Of a stretch of 64,000 nucleotides of DNA, positions 16,858 to 25,711 are shown one piece after another. Position 1 is the stretch's first letter, and each line of letters begins with the position of its first letter. The notes under the pieces are model-generated. The model was not told the DNA's origin, did not search any database, and saw only the letters and a list, made by a program, of their open reading frames with translations. The position numbers and the translations under genes are program-made. The DNA comes from an archaeon. Its GTDB lineage: Archaea > Thermoproteota > Nitrososphaeria > Nitrososphaerales > Gagatemarchaeaceae. Location: NCBI GenBank assembly GCA_021827865.1, contig JAKAUC010000009.1:434001-498000 (forward strand), given 5' to 3'.

Positions 16858-18054
16858 ATGAAGGACGTAGTAGTCGTCGAGGCGCTGCGCACCCCCGTCG
16901 GCAGGTACGCCGGGGCGCTGAAGTCGGTCAGGCCCGACGACCTTGGAGCGCTGGTCATGAAGCGCGCCCTTGAGAGATCCAGGGTCGAGCCGGCCATGGT
17001 GGACGACGTCTACTTCGGCTGCTCGAACCAGGCCGGGGAGGACAACAGGAACGTGGCCAGGATGGCGACCCTCCTAGCCGGCATCCCGTACTCGGTCCCG
17101 GGGGCGACCGTGAACAGGCTCTGCGGGTCCGGGCTTGAGGCCATCAACAGCGCAGCGAGGGTGATCTCGACTGGGGAGGGCGACATCCTCCTCGCAGGGG
17201 GGGTCGAGAGCATGACGCGCGCACCCCTTGTCGCCCTGAAGCCCGAAGCGGGTTACGAGAGGGGCGGGGTATCCCTGGTCGACACCACCATAGGATGGAG
17301 GTTCGTCAACCCCTCGTTCCCCCAGGACTACCCGCCCCTGTCCATGGGCGAGACGGCGGAGAACCTCGCGGAGAAGCACAAGATTTCCAGGTCGTCCCAG
17401 GACGAGTTCGCCCTCGGCAGCCACAGGAAGGCGGTGGATGCGTCCCAGAGCGGGAGGTTCAGGGAGGAGCTGGTCGCGGTCAGCACGCCGGAAAAGCCGG
17501 AAGGGGTTGTCGATGACGAAGGGCCCAGAAGGGACACGTCCGTCGAGAAGCTCTCGAAGCTCAAGCCCGCCTTCCGCAAGGGAGGGACGGTCACCGCGGG
17601 GAACTCGTCTGGTATCAGCGACGGCGCTTCGGCGCTGGTCCTCATGCGAGAGGGGAAGGCAAGGGACCTTGGCGTGAAGCCCCTGGCGAGGGTCCTCGGC
17701 TCAGCGACGGCAGGGGTCCATCCGAGCTACATGGGTCTGGGGCCGGTGCACTCCACGAGGAAGCTCCTGGCCAGGCTCGGGATGGGGATGGAAGAGTTCG
17801 GCGTCATCGAGCTCAACGAGGCGTTCGCCGCCCAGGTGCTGGCCTGCGCTGCGGAGATGCCGGAACTCGACCTGGGGAGGGTAAATCCGAACGGCGGAGC
17901 CATAGCGCTGGGGCATCCCCTCGGCTGCAGCGGTGCCAGGATAGCCACCACCCTCCTTCATCAGATGCGGCGGACTGGGACCAGGTACGGCCTGGCCACG
18001 ATGTGCATCGGGGTAGGCCAGGGGATATCCACCGCCTTCGAACTCGTGAAGTAA
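16858..18054 (+). CDS. Acetyl-CoA acetyltransferase / 3-ketoacyl-CoA thiolase
   Basis: Cleaves 3-ketoacyl-CoA with CoA. The 398-residue protein has all thiolase residues: VNRLCGSGLEAI (acylated Cys near 90), ELNEAFAAQ, GGAIALGHPLGCSGAR (His) and ATMCIGVGQG (second Cys). It is the bacterial/mitochondrial-like degradative type and not the archaeal Zn-OB-coupled type. Together with the dehydrogenase and crotonase upstream it completes a butyryl/crotonyl-CoA to acetyl-CoA route. An AT-rich AGATAAGG element lies about 26 nt upstream of ATG 16858. Confidence 0.94.
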   Translation: MKDVVVVEALRTPVGRYAGALKSVRPDDLGALVMKRALERSRVEPAMVDDVYFGCSNQAGEDNRNVARMATLLAGIPYSVPGATVNRLCGSGLEAINSAARVISTGEGDILLAGGVESMTRAPLVALKPEAGYERGGVSLVDTTIGWRFVNPSFPQDYPPLSMGETAENLAEKHKISRSSQDEFALGSHRKAVDASQSGRFREELVAVSTPEKPEGVVDDEGPRRDTSVEKLSKLKPAFRKGGTVTAGNSSGISDGASALVLMREGKARDLGVKPLARVLGSATAGVHPSYMGLGPVHSTRKLLARLGMGMEEFGVIELNEAFAAQVLACAAEMPELDLGRVNPNGGAIALGHPLGCSGARIATTLLHQMRRTGTRYGLATMCIGVGQGISTAFELVK

Positions 18055-18122
18055 ACAGATACCACGCAGGGGCGCCTGGGACGGCGCGATACAGGCCTAG
18101 GTGAGGACAAAGGACGTCTAGG

Positions 18123-18665
18123 TCAACCTTTCCTGGGCCTCCAGACCTCTTCCTTCTTCCCTGCCCTCTGGTTCTGCCACCTTGAGAGGTTGAACAGGTA
18201 GGATGAAAGCCGGTTGAAGAACGGCAGCAGTTCGGGGTTCATCTCTTCCGCCTGCGCGGCCGTGACCAGCCTTCTCTCCGCCCGCCTGCACACTGCCCTT
18301 GCCAGCTGGAGCGTCGCCCCGGAAGCGGAACCGCCCGGCAGGATGAAGTTGCGGAGCGGCGGGAGCTTGGCAAGGAGGGAGTCGGTCATCTCTTCCACCC
18401 TCCTGGTATCGGCGGCGGCGATCCTGGGGACAGGTTGGGCAGACGCCAGCTCCGTCGCCGCGTCGCCTCCGGCTATGAAGAGCATGCCCTGGACCTCCGT
18501 CAGGGAGGCGCGCAGCTCCCTCCGCTTCGTCCCCGCCAAGACGACGCCGAGCACTGAGTTCAGCTCGTCTATGGTGCCATAGGCTTCGACCCGTGGGTCG
18601 TCCTTGCGCACCCGCCTGGACCCGTAGAGGGAAGTCTCGCCCCCGTCCCCCCTCCTGGTGTACAT
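18123..18665 (-). CDS. Corrinoid adenosyltransferase, PduO type
   Basis: Transfers adenosyl from ATP to cob(I)alamin to make coenzyme B12. The 180 residues start YTRRGDGGETSLYG (ATP-binding N-terminal motif) and continue with YGTIDELNSVLG, LARAVCRRAERR and NRLSSYLFNLSRW, all PduO-type signatures. It would supply AdoCbl to the two-subunit mutase at 56.5-58.8 kb. ATG 18665. It does not sit with other B12 biosynthesis genes here. Confidence 0.94.
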   Translation of the reverse strand: MYTRRGDGGETSLYGSRRVRKDDPRVEAYGTIDELNSVLGVVLAGTKRRELRASLTEVQGMLFIAGGDAATELASAQPVPRIAAADTRRVEEMTDSLLAKLPPLRNFILPGGSASGATLQLARAVCRRAERRLVTAAQAEEMNPELLPFFNRLSSYLFNLSRWQNQRAGKKEEVWRPRKG

Positions 18666-18819
18666 CAGACAGGCGGGTCGGGCCAGGAATTATTAACGCT
18701 AACAGGGTCGAGGGATTCGCAGCCCCCCGCGGGTACGATGGAGACTCTTTGGGTCAACGAAAGAACTACGCTTGGTCGCCGAATTTACAGTCTGAAGTTT
18801 CTTATTGGCGGCGAGGAGA

Positions 18820-19257
18820 ATGGCGGTGGCGAGTCAGATAACGGCGTTCGAGCACCAAGAGACACACCAGTTCACCCCCCAGGAAGCGTCCAAGCTCCTC
18901 TCAGACATCAGACCCAAGGTGAAGTCCCTGGTCGAAAGGAAGAAGGTCGTGGACCAGCTCCATGGAGAAATCGAGAGGTACAATCTCTTGGGAATCAGGA
19001 CCCCGGTACTGGCCGAGAGAGCGGCCCAACTGGACGCCCTCGTGGACGACATGACGAGGAAGCTCGCAGAGTTGGAGGACCTCGGGGTTGAGGTCAAAGA
19101 CCTGGAGTTCGGTCTGGTGGATTTCCCCGCAGAGAGGTACGGCGAGAAGGTTCTCCTGTGCTGGAGGTATGGCGAGTCAGAGGTCTCTTTCTGGCACGGA
19201 TGGAAGGAGGGCTACCCCGGACGGAAGCCCCTGAAGATGCAGCTGATCCAGCCCTAG
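18820..19257 (+). CDS. DUF2203 family protein
   Basis: A 145-residue soluble protein. Helical N-terminal half (FTPQEASKLLSDIRPKVKSLVERK...) and a C-terminal block LEFGLVDFPAERYGEKVLLCWRYGESEVSFWHGW that marks the DUF2203 family, known from archaea and some bacteria; function unknown. The frame opens at TTG 18805, but ATG 18820 is the better start given a TATA-like TTTCTTATTG at about 18797. Convergent with the amidohydrolase gene, the two stops interlocking in CCTAGG. Confidence 0.82.
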   Translation: MAVASQITAFEHQETHQFTPQEASKLLSDIRPKVKSLVERKKVVDQLHGEIERYNLLGIRTPVLAERAAQLDALVDDMTRKLAELEDLGVEVKDLEFGLVDFPAERYGEKVLLCWRYGESEVSFWHGWKEGYPGRKPLKMQLIQP

Positions 19258-20096
19258 GCGAAGAGCCGCTTCGCGTTACCCGACAGCAGCTTCTCAGACA
19301 CCCCAGGCTTCAGCTTTGGCTCGAGGCTGGCCTTGAAGTCGTCCATCCACTCCTTGTGCCTGAGCATCGGGTAGTCCGTGCCGAATAGGAACCTGTCCTG
19401 GAGGATCCCGTTGAGATAGGGCATAACAGACTGTGGGATGTAGCGTGGTTTCCAGCCGGAAACGTCAATGAATACGTTCGGGCTCCTGAGGGCGATGGCC
19501 AGGGTCACCTCGGGCCAGGGCCATCCGAAGTGGGCCATGACCACCTTGAGGTCCGGGAAGGCTGTGCACACCTCGTCGACCAGCTCCGGCTTGCTGTACC
19601 TGATCTCCGTGTCCCCCAGGCCGGTGGTACCTGTGTGCAGGAGCACTGGGATGCCCGCCTCCTGGCAGTACTCGTAGATGGGGAACATCAGCTTCCTATC
19701 GTTGATGTAAACAGAGTTGGCGCTGCTGTGGATCTTGAGGCCGCGCATTCCGAGCTCCCTGACCGCCCGCTTGAGCTCCTTGACCGCGCCGCTGCCGGCG
19801 TTGGGGTCGACCCCGGCGAAGGGGACCAGCCTGTCCTTCGACCCCGCTGCCATGGCGGCGATTTCGTCGTTCCTCAGCGTGTAGTTCCGGAAGGCCGGGT
19901 TTCTCGTCGCGCTTGTGTCCTGGCCCAGTATTACCGCCCTGGCGACCCCGGAAGCCTCCATCTCTTCGAGGATCTGCTCGGTCGAGCCAGGGAGCTTGTC
20001 GACGTCGAGCTTGAAGAAGTCGCAGGCTTTCATTATCGGCCCGTTCTTTTTCATGAAATCCCGGGTCCACGGGTGCACGTGCACGTCGAAGGACAA
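19254..20096 (-). CDS. Amidohydrolase 2 family metal-dependent hydrolase
   Basis: A 280-residue TIM-barrel hydrolase/decarboxylase of the amidohydrolase-related family. It has FDVHVHPW (metal His pair), GLKIHSS, PVLLHTGTTG, VVMAHFGWP and FLFGTDYPML (Asp). This family includes ACMSD-like decarboxylases and lactonases of aromatic breakdown, so an aromatic or ring-cleavage substrate is possible but unproven. TTG start at 20096, about 25 nt after the minus-strand TATA-like GGTTAATGATT. Confidence 0.85.
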   Translation of the reverse strand: MSFDVHVHPWTRDFMKKNGPIMKACDFFKLDVDKLPGSTEQILEEMEASGVARAVILGQDTSATRNPAFRNYTLRNDEIAAMAAGSKDRLVPFAGVDPNAGSGAVKELKRAVRELGMRGLKIHSSANSVYINDRKLMFPIYEYCQEAGIPVLLHTGTTGLGDTEIRYSKPELVDEVCTAFPDLKVVMAHFGWPWPEVTLAIALRSPNVFIDVSGWKPRYIPQSVMPYLNGILQDRFLFGTDYPMLRHKEWMDDFKASLEPKLKPGVSEKLLSGNAKRLFA

Positions 20097-20202
20097 CTCG
20101 CCTGGAGTCGAGGCTGGGAATCATTAACCTTCCTGATGGGGAAACCAGGCGCGGTCGAGGGGCGACAGCCAACCTTTTCTGAAGGGCGCTCGAAGGACTG
20201 CC

Positions 20203-20679
20203 GTGAAAAGGTCCCGCCACGAGCCCAAGGAAGGTGAGATGGCCCCCGACTTCGAGCTCCCGTCGTCTTCGGGGAGCACCCTCAAACTCAGCTCCCTGAG
20301 AGGCAAGCAGGTGGTGCTGTACTTCTATCCGAAGGACGACACCCCTGGGTGCACCGTCGAAGCGTGCTCGTTCAGGGACAACCTGCCCAAGTTCGACGGC
20401 CTGGACGCAGTCGTCCTGGGCGTGAGCAAGGACTCCCTCCAGTCACACGCGAAGTTCATCGGCAAGTACTCGCTCAACTTCACCCTGCTCAGCGACGAGA
20501 GCCTGAAGGCCCACGGCCTCTACGACACCTGGAAGGAGAAGATGAACTACGGCAAGAAGTACATGGGGACCGAGCGATCCACCTTCGTCATAGGCGCCGA
20601 CGGGAGGATAAAGAAGATCTTCAGGAAGGTCAGCCCCAGAGGGCACGACGTCGAGGTACTCTCCGCTCTGAATCCATAG
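20203..20679 (+). CDS. Peroxiredoxin, BCP/PrxQ type
   Basis: Thiol peroxidase that reduces H2O2 and organic peroxides. The 158 residues contain APDFELPSSSG, LYFYPKDDTPGCTVEACSFRD (peroxidatic Cys, with a resolving Cys five residues on, the atypical two-Cys PrxQ arrangement), FTLLSDES and RSTFVIGADG. GTG start at 20203. Monocistronic by spacing. Confidence 0.95.
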   Translation: MKRSRHEPKEGEMAPDFELPSSSGSTLKLSSLRGKQVVLYFYPKDDTPGCTVEACSFRDNLPKFDGLDAVVLGVSKDSLQSHAKFIGKYSLNFTLLSDESLKAHGLYDTWKEKMNYGKKYMGTERSTFVIGADGRIKKIFRKVSPRGHDVEVLSALNP

Positions 20680-20793
20680 GCCAGGCCACTGGCCGCGGGG
20701 CGTCACCGGGGGCAAGGAAGGCACTTAGCCAATAGACGAATGGTTCTGCCGCTGGCGCCGATGGTTAAATATGGAAACGCGATGGCGAGGCCA

Positions 20794-20946
20794 ATGCTCC
20801 TTACAGCGGTCCCAGAGGAGACCTACTGCCTCAGGACACAGGAGCATGTGCCGGCCAGCTCCGGGAGGAACCTGTTCTGTTATCGCTGCGGCATGTACCT
20901 TGGTCCCGCGAGAGACTCTGATCTCGGAAGCCTTCTGGACTATTAG
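20794..20946 (+). CDS. Small cysteine-rich (zinc-binding?) protein
   Basis: A short hydrophilic protein with ETYCLRTQEHVP and NLFCYRCGMYLG, a zinc-ribbon-like set of three Cys and one His. Several in-frame ATGs exist (20740 region TTG/ATG, 20761, 20782, 20794). A TATA-like GGTTAAATATG at about 20764 puts the transcription start near 20792, so ATG 20794 (50 residues) is chosen. The stop interlocks with the convergent acetyltransferase stop in TTAG. Confidence 0.55.
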   Translation: MLLTAVPEETYCLRTQEHVPASSGRNLFCYRCGMYLGPARDSDLGSLLDY

Positions 20947-21404
20947 GGCCTCTTCGCGAACTGGTTGATCAGCGCCCTGAAGCCGCGCTTGACGTAGAAG
21001 CGGTTGGCAATCTCGTTCTGTGCAGGGACGTCGGCGACCATGATCTCTGCCCCCATCTTCTTGAGCTCGGCGGCGGCCTGCTGGATCATGTCGTCCCCCA
21101 GGGCCTTCCTGCGGTACTCGGGCAGGATGTAGAAGTCGGTGATTCGACCTTCGTTGCGCGGTTCATAGAATATCCGCTCGCGCGTCTCGGCCCTCAGGAC
21201 GCCCACCACTTTCTTCCCCTCTGCCGCCACCAGCAGGAGGTGCCCGGGAGCAGCCAGGGAAGACTGGATGTACTTGTCCGCCCTTGCCTTCGCGTCAGGC
21301 ACCACTGCGAAGAGGGGGTCGAACTCGTTGTTCAGCCTCTTGGTCCGCACTATAAGGTCGGAGAGCGCCTCGACGTCGTCCTTCCTGGCGCGCCTGATCT
21401 CCAT
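20943..21404 (-). CDS. GNAT-family N-acetyltransferase
   Basis: A single-domain GNAT of 153 residues: IRRARKDDVEALSDLI opening, GRITDFYILPEYRRKALGDDMIQQA (acetyl-CoA loop, with R-R-K-A-L-G instead of the usual R-G-x-G) and NRFYVKRGFRAL near the end. Substrate unknown. ATG 21404. Separate from the malic enzyme gene upstream by about 40 bp. Confidence 0.85.
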   Translation of the reverse strand: MEIRRARKDDVEALSDLIVRTKRLNNEFDPLFAVVPDAKARADKYIQSSLAAPGHLLLVAAEGKKVVGVLRAETRERIFYEPRNEGRITDFYILPEYRRKALGDDMIQQAAAELKKMGAEIMVADVPAQNEIANRFYVKRGFRALINQFAKRP

Positions 21405-21444
21405 GTCCAGCCCCCTCGCCGGTCCTGGAGGGATTGATTTACGC

Positions 21445-22863
21445 CTATTCTGGGGGGTCGAGTATCACCCCTCCGTTTCTGAGTGCATTCATCACTTTCC
21501 TTGACCTCTCGATGGTGGCCATGGCCGCCTGCATCGACTCGCTTGCCGACAGGTTCCGCCGGGCGACCCCCTCCCTGATGGCAGCCTGGCCGACCTTTGT
21601 CGCCACCCTCGGATACACCTCCCACTGCACCATGGTGGGGAGGATGTAGTCCCTGCTGATCCCCTTCTCCTTGGCGAAGGCCGCCAGCTCCTTCGCCGCT
21701 TCGATCACCATCGGGTCGGTGATGGTCTTCGCCCTCACGTCCAGGGCTCCCCTGAAGATCGCGGGGAAGAGCAGGCTGTTGTTCACCTGGTTGGGGAAGT
21801 CGGACCTCCCCGTCGCAACCACCTCGACCCCGGCCGAATGGGCCGCAGCCGGGAGCATCTCCGGGACCGGGTTGGCAAGGAAGAAGGCGATCCCCCTCTT
21901 GTTCATCACGGCCACCTCGTCCCGCCTTACGGCGTCGGGGCCTTGCCGCGCCGCCGCGACCAGGGCGTCGGCCCCCTTCAGGGCGTCCTTCAGCGTCCCC
22001 CTTAGCCTGTCCCCGTTGGTGCGGATCGCGATCTCGTACTTCCACTTGTTCTTCAGCATGAGCTGGTCAATGTCTTCCCTCTCCGGGTGGAGGATCCCCT
22101 TGGAGTCGACCACGAGGATGTCCCTGGGGTCTGCCCCCGCCTCGACGAGGAGCCTCTCGGCCGCGACGTTGGCTGCGCCGGCGCCGTAGAGTACGATCCT
22201 TGTCCCTCTGAGCTCCCTCCCTGTGACTTCCAGGGCGTTGAAGAGAGCGGCGAGGGTCACCCCGGCCGTCCCCTGCTGGTCGTCGTGCCAGACCGGGATG
22301 TTCATCTCTCCACGCAACCTGTCCAGCACCTCGAAGCACTTCGGTGACTCGATGTCCTCGAGGTTCACCCCTCCGAGCGAGGGCTCCAGGGCCTTGACGA
22401 GCGCTATCAGCTCGTCGGCGCTCTTCACCCTGACGGGGAGCGGCAGCGCGTTCACCCCGCCGAGGTAGTTGTAGATCAGCGCCTTCCCTTCCATGACAGG
22501 GAGGGCGCCCTCAGGGCCTATGTTCCCCAGGCCTAGGACCCTGGTCCCGTCAGTCACGATCGCTATTGTGTTCCATCGGCCGGTGTACTCGAAGGAGAGC
22601 TCCGACTGGGCTTCGATGGCCTTCGAGACGGCGGCGACCCCCGGGGTGTACCATACGGAGAAGTCGTCGAGGGACCTCACAGGTACTCTGGGAGCGAATC
22701 CCACCTTGCCACCATAGAACTTCGAGTACTCGAGCGCCTTTCGCGAAGAGTCTTCCTCTGGGGCGGGCTTCGGCTTCAACTCCGCGCCCCGTCCCGCCCC
22801 GCCCGTATTTGCGCTTTCGAGCTCAGAGCGGACCGTGCGCTGCCGGCCCGTGGGAGAGCTCAT
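21445..22863 (-). CDS. Malate dehydrogenase (oxaloacetate-decarboxylating), malic enzyme
   Basis: Converts malate to pyruvate and CO2 with NAD(P). The 472 residues have VWYTPGVAAVSKAI (Tyr), TDGTRVLGLGNIGP, MEGKALIYNYLGGV (catalytic Lys region), LEDIESPKCFEVL (metal-binding Glu-Asp), PVWHDDQQGTA (metal Asp) and the Rossmann motif VLYGAGAANVAAERL, then FPNQVNN. It lacks the phosphotransacetylase fusion. The first about 40 residues are low-complexity and the real start may be later. With pyruvate phosphate dikinase (39.5 kb) it could carry C4 acids to PEP. Confidence 0.94.
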   Translation of the reverse strand: MSSPTGRQRTVRSELESANTGGAGRGAELKPKPAPEEDSSRKALEYSKFYGGKVGFAPRVPVRSLDDFSVWYTPGVAAVSKAIEAQSELSFEYTGRWNTIAIVTDGTRVLGLGNIGPEGALPVMEGKALIYNYLGGVNALPLPVRVKSADELIALVKALEPSLGGVNLEDIESPKCFEVLDRLRGEMNIPVWHDDQQGTAGVTLAALFNALEVTGRELRGTRIVLYGAGAANVAAERLLVEAGADPRDILVVDSKGILHPEREDIDQLMLKNKWKYEIAIRTNGDRLRGTLKDALKGADALVAAARQGPDAVRRDEVAVMNKRGIAFFLANPVPEMLPAAAHSAGVEVVATGRSDFPNQVNNSLLFPAIFRGALDVRAKTITDPMVIEAAKELAAFAKEKGISRDYILPTMVQWEVYPRVATKVGQAAIREGVARRNLSASESMQAAMATIERSRKVMNALRNGGVILDPPE

Positions 22864-22971
22864 GCCGCGGAGCCCGCGGGACCGCCTGCGAAGGACATCC
22901 TGACCGGCGCCCCGGCGAGGGCGTTTAAGCGATGTGGGCGATTCTCACATATGACAACCGGCCATGGGCGG

Positions 22972-23118
22972 CTAGTGGTGGGCGTGCTTGTGAGGGTCCT
23001 TGTCAAAGGCTGCCTTGCACCCCGACGAGCAGAAGTAGAAGGCCTTCCCCTCGTGCTCCGACTTCAGGGTGGCGGTCTTCTCGTCCACCATCATGCCGCA
23101 GATAGGATCTTTCTGCAT
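22972..23118 (-). CDS. YHS-domain mini-protein (48 residues)
   Basis: A stand-alone YHS domain: MQKDPICGMMVDEKTAT, then KAFYFCSSGCKAAFDKDP and a His-rich tail (HKHAHH). YHS domains bind copper or other soft metals through the Cys residues. It closely resembles the N-terminus of the copper ATPase encoded divergently 130 bp away (both read KDP-CGM-VDEKTA), which suggests duplication or a carrier feeding the pump. ATG 23118, TAG 22974-22972. Confidence 0.8.
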   Translation of the reverse strand: MQKDPICGMMVDEKTATLKSEHEGKAFYFCSSGCKAAFDKDPHKHAHH

Positions 23119-23248
23119 GACCGGAATGCCCCTTCCCGTCGATTTAGACGTTGCGGAGGGGAGGCCATGTACCCGAGCATTGCTCCAGGCGATGCTTCCT
23201 CTCTGAAGGGATGACTTTAACCCGAAGTATCAGGGAGACATTCGAGCC

Positions 23249-25336
23249 ATGGCGAAGGACCCCGTTTGCGGGATGTTCGTGGACGAGAAGACTGCCGACC
23301 TCAAGGCCGAGGTGAGGGGGGTCACCTATTACTTCTGTAGCGAGTCCTGCATGACCGAGTTCCTCGCCCCCGAGAAGGAAATCAGGCGGCTCAAGATCTC
23401 CGTCGCGGCCTCTGCCGTCCTTTCTGTCCCGATACTCTTTTTCACCTATCTCTCGCCGCTCCAGGGCCCCGTCCGAGACTACCTCCTGCTCGTCCTGGCG
23501 GCCCCCATCCAGTTCGGAGTCGGGTGGAGGTTCTACGTCGGGACCTTCGACAGCATCAAGAACAGGATGGGGAACATGGACGTGCTGATCGCCCTCGGCA
23601 CCTCCGCCGCCTTCGCTTACTCGGCGCTGGTGACTTTCTTCCCCGGCCTCTTCCCGTTCTCCGGCGTCTACTTCGACACTTCGGCGGTGATCGTAACGCT
23701 GATCCTCGCCGGCAGGTACCTGGAGCATGTGACCAAGGGGCGGGCTTCCGCAGCTGTGAGGAAGCTGGTTGACCTCCAGCCTACGAAGGCCCGCAGGTTG
23801 AAGGACGGAGCCGAGTCGGAGGTCCCCATCGAAGAGGTCCAGGTGGGAGACGTGCTGATCGTCCGCCCGGGGGAAAAGGTCCCCGTTGACTCTGTGGTCC
23901 TAGAGGGGAGCTCTGGGGTGGACGAATCGATGATAACAGGGGAGAGCGTCCCGGTTGAGAAGAACGCCGGGGACGGACTGATAGGTGCGACCATCAACGG
24001 CGGAGGGCTCCTGAAGGCGAGGGCGACCAAGGTGGGCCAGGACACCGCGCTTTCCCAGATAGTGAAGCTGGTGGAGGAGGCCCAGGTAGGGAAGGCCCCG
24101 ATTCAGCGCCTTGCTGACAGGATCGCCTCCTACTTCGTCCCTGTGGTGGTGCTGGCGGCCACCGTCACCGGGCTGGCCTGGTACTTCCTGGGGCACATCG
24201 GGGCCGACTTCGCGACATTGGCCTTCGTTTCTGTGGTTGTGATAGCGTGCCCATGCGCCCTCGGAGTGGCCACCCCGGCCGCGCTCCTCGTCGGGACCAG
24301 CAAGGGGGCTCAGAACGGGGTCCTGATCAAGGGTGGGGAGCACCTCGAGCGTGCCGGGAAGGTGGACACCGTGGTCTTCGACAAGACGGGGACGCTCACG
24401 GTCGGGAGGCCATCGGTGACCGCGATCGCTTCAGCGGAGGGCGAGACGGAGGAGGGGACCCTACGCCTGGCCGCCTCCGTAGAGAAGGGGTCGGAGCACC
24501 CCCTTGGCGGGGCAATCGTTAGGGCGGCGAGGGAGCGCTCGCTGTCGGTCCCAGATCCCAAGGACTTCCATGCGACGGCGGGCGAAGGGGTTTCGGCCCT
24601 GGTGGAAGGCAGGACCGTGGCCCTTGGGAACAGGAGGATGATGGCGCGGCTGGGGGTCGATATCGCTCCGGTTGAGCCGAGGCTTTCGGCCCTCGAAGAC
24701 GGGGGCCAGACCGCGGTGGTCCTCGCAGCAGGCGGGAAGGCGGTAGGGGTGATCGGCGTCGCAGATACGCTGAAGCCGTCGGCTCTGTCGACGGTGTCCG
24801 CCATCAGGGGCATGGGGGCAGAGGTCGCGATGCTCACAGGGGACAACAGGAAGACCGCAGCGGCAATAGCGAAGAGTATCGGTATAGACAGGGTCTTCGC
24901 CGAGGTCGCCCCCCAGCAGAAGGAGGAGGTCATCGCCAGGCTCCAGAAGGAGGGGAGGGTGGTGGCGATGGTCGGAGACGGGATAAACGACGCGCCGGCG
25001 CTGGCCAGGGCGGACGTTGGGGTGGCCATAGGGAGCGGCTCAGACATCGCCAAGGAGACAGGGGGGATAGTCCTGGTGAGGGACGACCTGCACGGAGTCG
25101 TCACGGCCATTGGGCTGAGCAGGAAGACCCTCGCGAAGATCAAGCAGAACCTTTTCTGGGCCTTCGCCTACAACGCCGCACTGATTCCCATAGCGGCGGG
25201 GGCGCTGGTCCCGGTGTTAGGCGTCCAGATGTATGGCTATCTTCCGTTCCTGGCGGCCGGGGCCATGGCGATAAGCTCTGCCACGGTGGTCAGCAACTCG
25301 CTCCTCCTCTTCAGGTATAAGCCGGGAGCGCCCTAG
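23249..25336 (+). CDS. copA: Copper-translocating P1B-type ATPase with N-terminal YHS domain
   Basis: Heavy-metal exporter of 695 residues. Domains in order: YHS metal-binding domain (1-45: [20 protein letters not shown]) instead of the usual HMA domain; two extra N-terminal helices; actuator loop with TGESVPVEK; helix 6 with [13 protein letters not shown] (CPC transport site); phosphorylation site [22 protein letters not shown] (HP motif); [16 protein letters not shown] hinge; and two C-terminal helices with [13 protein letters not shown]. The CPC and C-terminal residues fit Cu(I)-ATPase. A TATA-like GACTTTAACC lies about 30 nt upstream. The next gene, 4 nt on, is a separate HMA chaperone. 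Confidence 0.94.
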   Translation: MAKDPVCGMFVDEKTADLKAEVRGVTYYFCSESCMTEFLAPEKEIRRLKISVAASAVLSVPILFFTYLSPLQGPVRDYLLLVLAAPIQFGVGWRFYVGTFDSIKNRMGNMDVLIALGTSAAFAYSALVTFFPGLFPFSGVYFDTSAVIVTLILAGRYLEHVTKGRASAAVRKLVDLQPTKARRLKDGAESEVPIEEVQVGDVLIVRPGEKVPVDSVVLEGSSGVDESMITGESVPVEKNAGDGLIGATINGGGLLKARATKVGQDTALSQIVKLVEEAQVGKAPIQRLADRIASYFVPVVVLAATVTGLAWYFLGHIGADFATLAFVSVVVIACPCALGVATPAALLVGTSKGAQNGVLIKGGEHLERAGKVDTVVFDKTGTLTVGRPSVTAIASAEGETEEGTLRLAASVEKGSEHPLGGAIVRAARERSLSVPDPKDFHATAGEGVSALVEGRTVALGNRRMMARLGVDIAPVEPRLSALEDGGQTAVVLAAGGKAVGVIGVADTLKPSALSTVSAIRGMGAEVAMLTGDNRKTAAAIAKSIGIDRVFAEVAPQQKEEVIARLQKEGRVVAMVGDGINDAPALARADVGVAIGSGSDIAKETGGIVLVRDDLHGVVTAIGLSRKTLAKIKQNLFWAFAYNAALIPIAAGALVPVLGVQMYGYLPFLAAGAMAISSATVVSNSLLLFRYKPGAP

Positions 25337-25340
25337 CGGG

Positions 25341-25583
25341 TTGCGCGCCTCGGCCAATACGAAGCGGGCGGTCTTCGCAGTCCGCGGGATGTCGTGCACC
25401 ACATGCGCCCTTGGCATCGAGAAGCGGCTCGAGAGGGTCAAGGGGGTCGAGTCTGTGAGCGCCGGCATAATGCTGAACCAGGTCTACGTGGACTATGACG
25501 ACACCAAGATAGACCTGGAGAAGGTCACCGAAGAGATACGCAAGGCCGGCTACGCAAGTCACGTCGTCAGGAAAGCCGAGTAA
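25341..25583 (+). CDS. HMA-domain copper chaperone (CopZ-like)
   Basis: An 80-residue ferredoxin-like HMA domain with the metal loop GMSCTTCALGIEKRL (Cys-x-x-Cys), then VKGVESVSAGIMLNQVYVDYD. It would carry Cu(I) to the ATPase, which itself has no HMA domain. TTG start 4 nt after the ATPase stop implies co-transcription and probably coupled translation. No CsoR- or CopY-like regulator is visible next to them. Confidence 0.88.
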   Translation: MRASANTKRAVFAVRGMSCTTCALGIEKRLERVKGVESVSAGIMLNQVYVDYDDTKIDLEKVTEEIRKAGYASHVVRKAE

Positions 25584-25711
25584 CCGGCCCGTGGTCCAGC
25601 GGGGGTGCGGCCAGGCCAGCTGCCTGGGAGCGCGAAGGCTGGGGGCGGTGGATGCTCACGGCCCCGTCGAACGTTTATCTCCCGAGGCCTGCCGCCTCTT
25701 CTGAGACCCGC

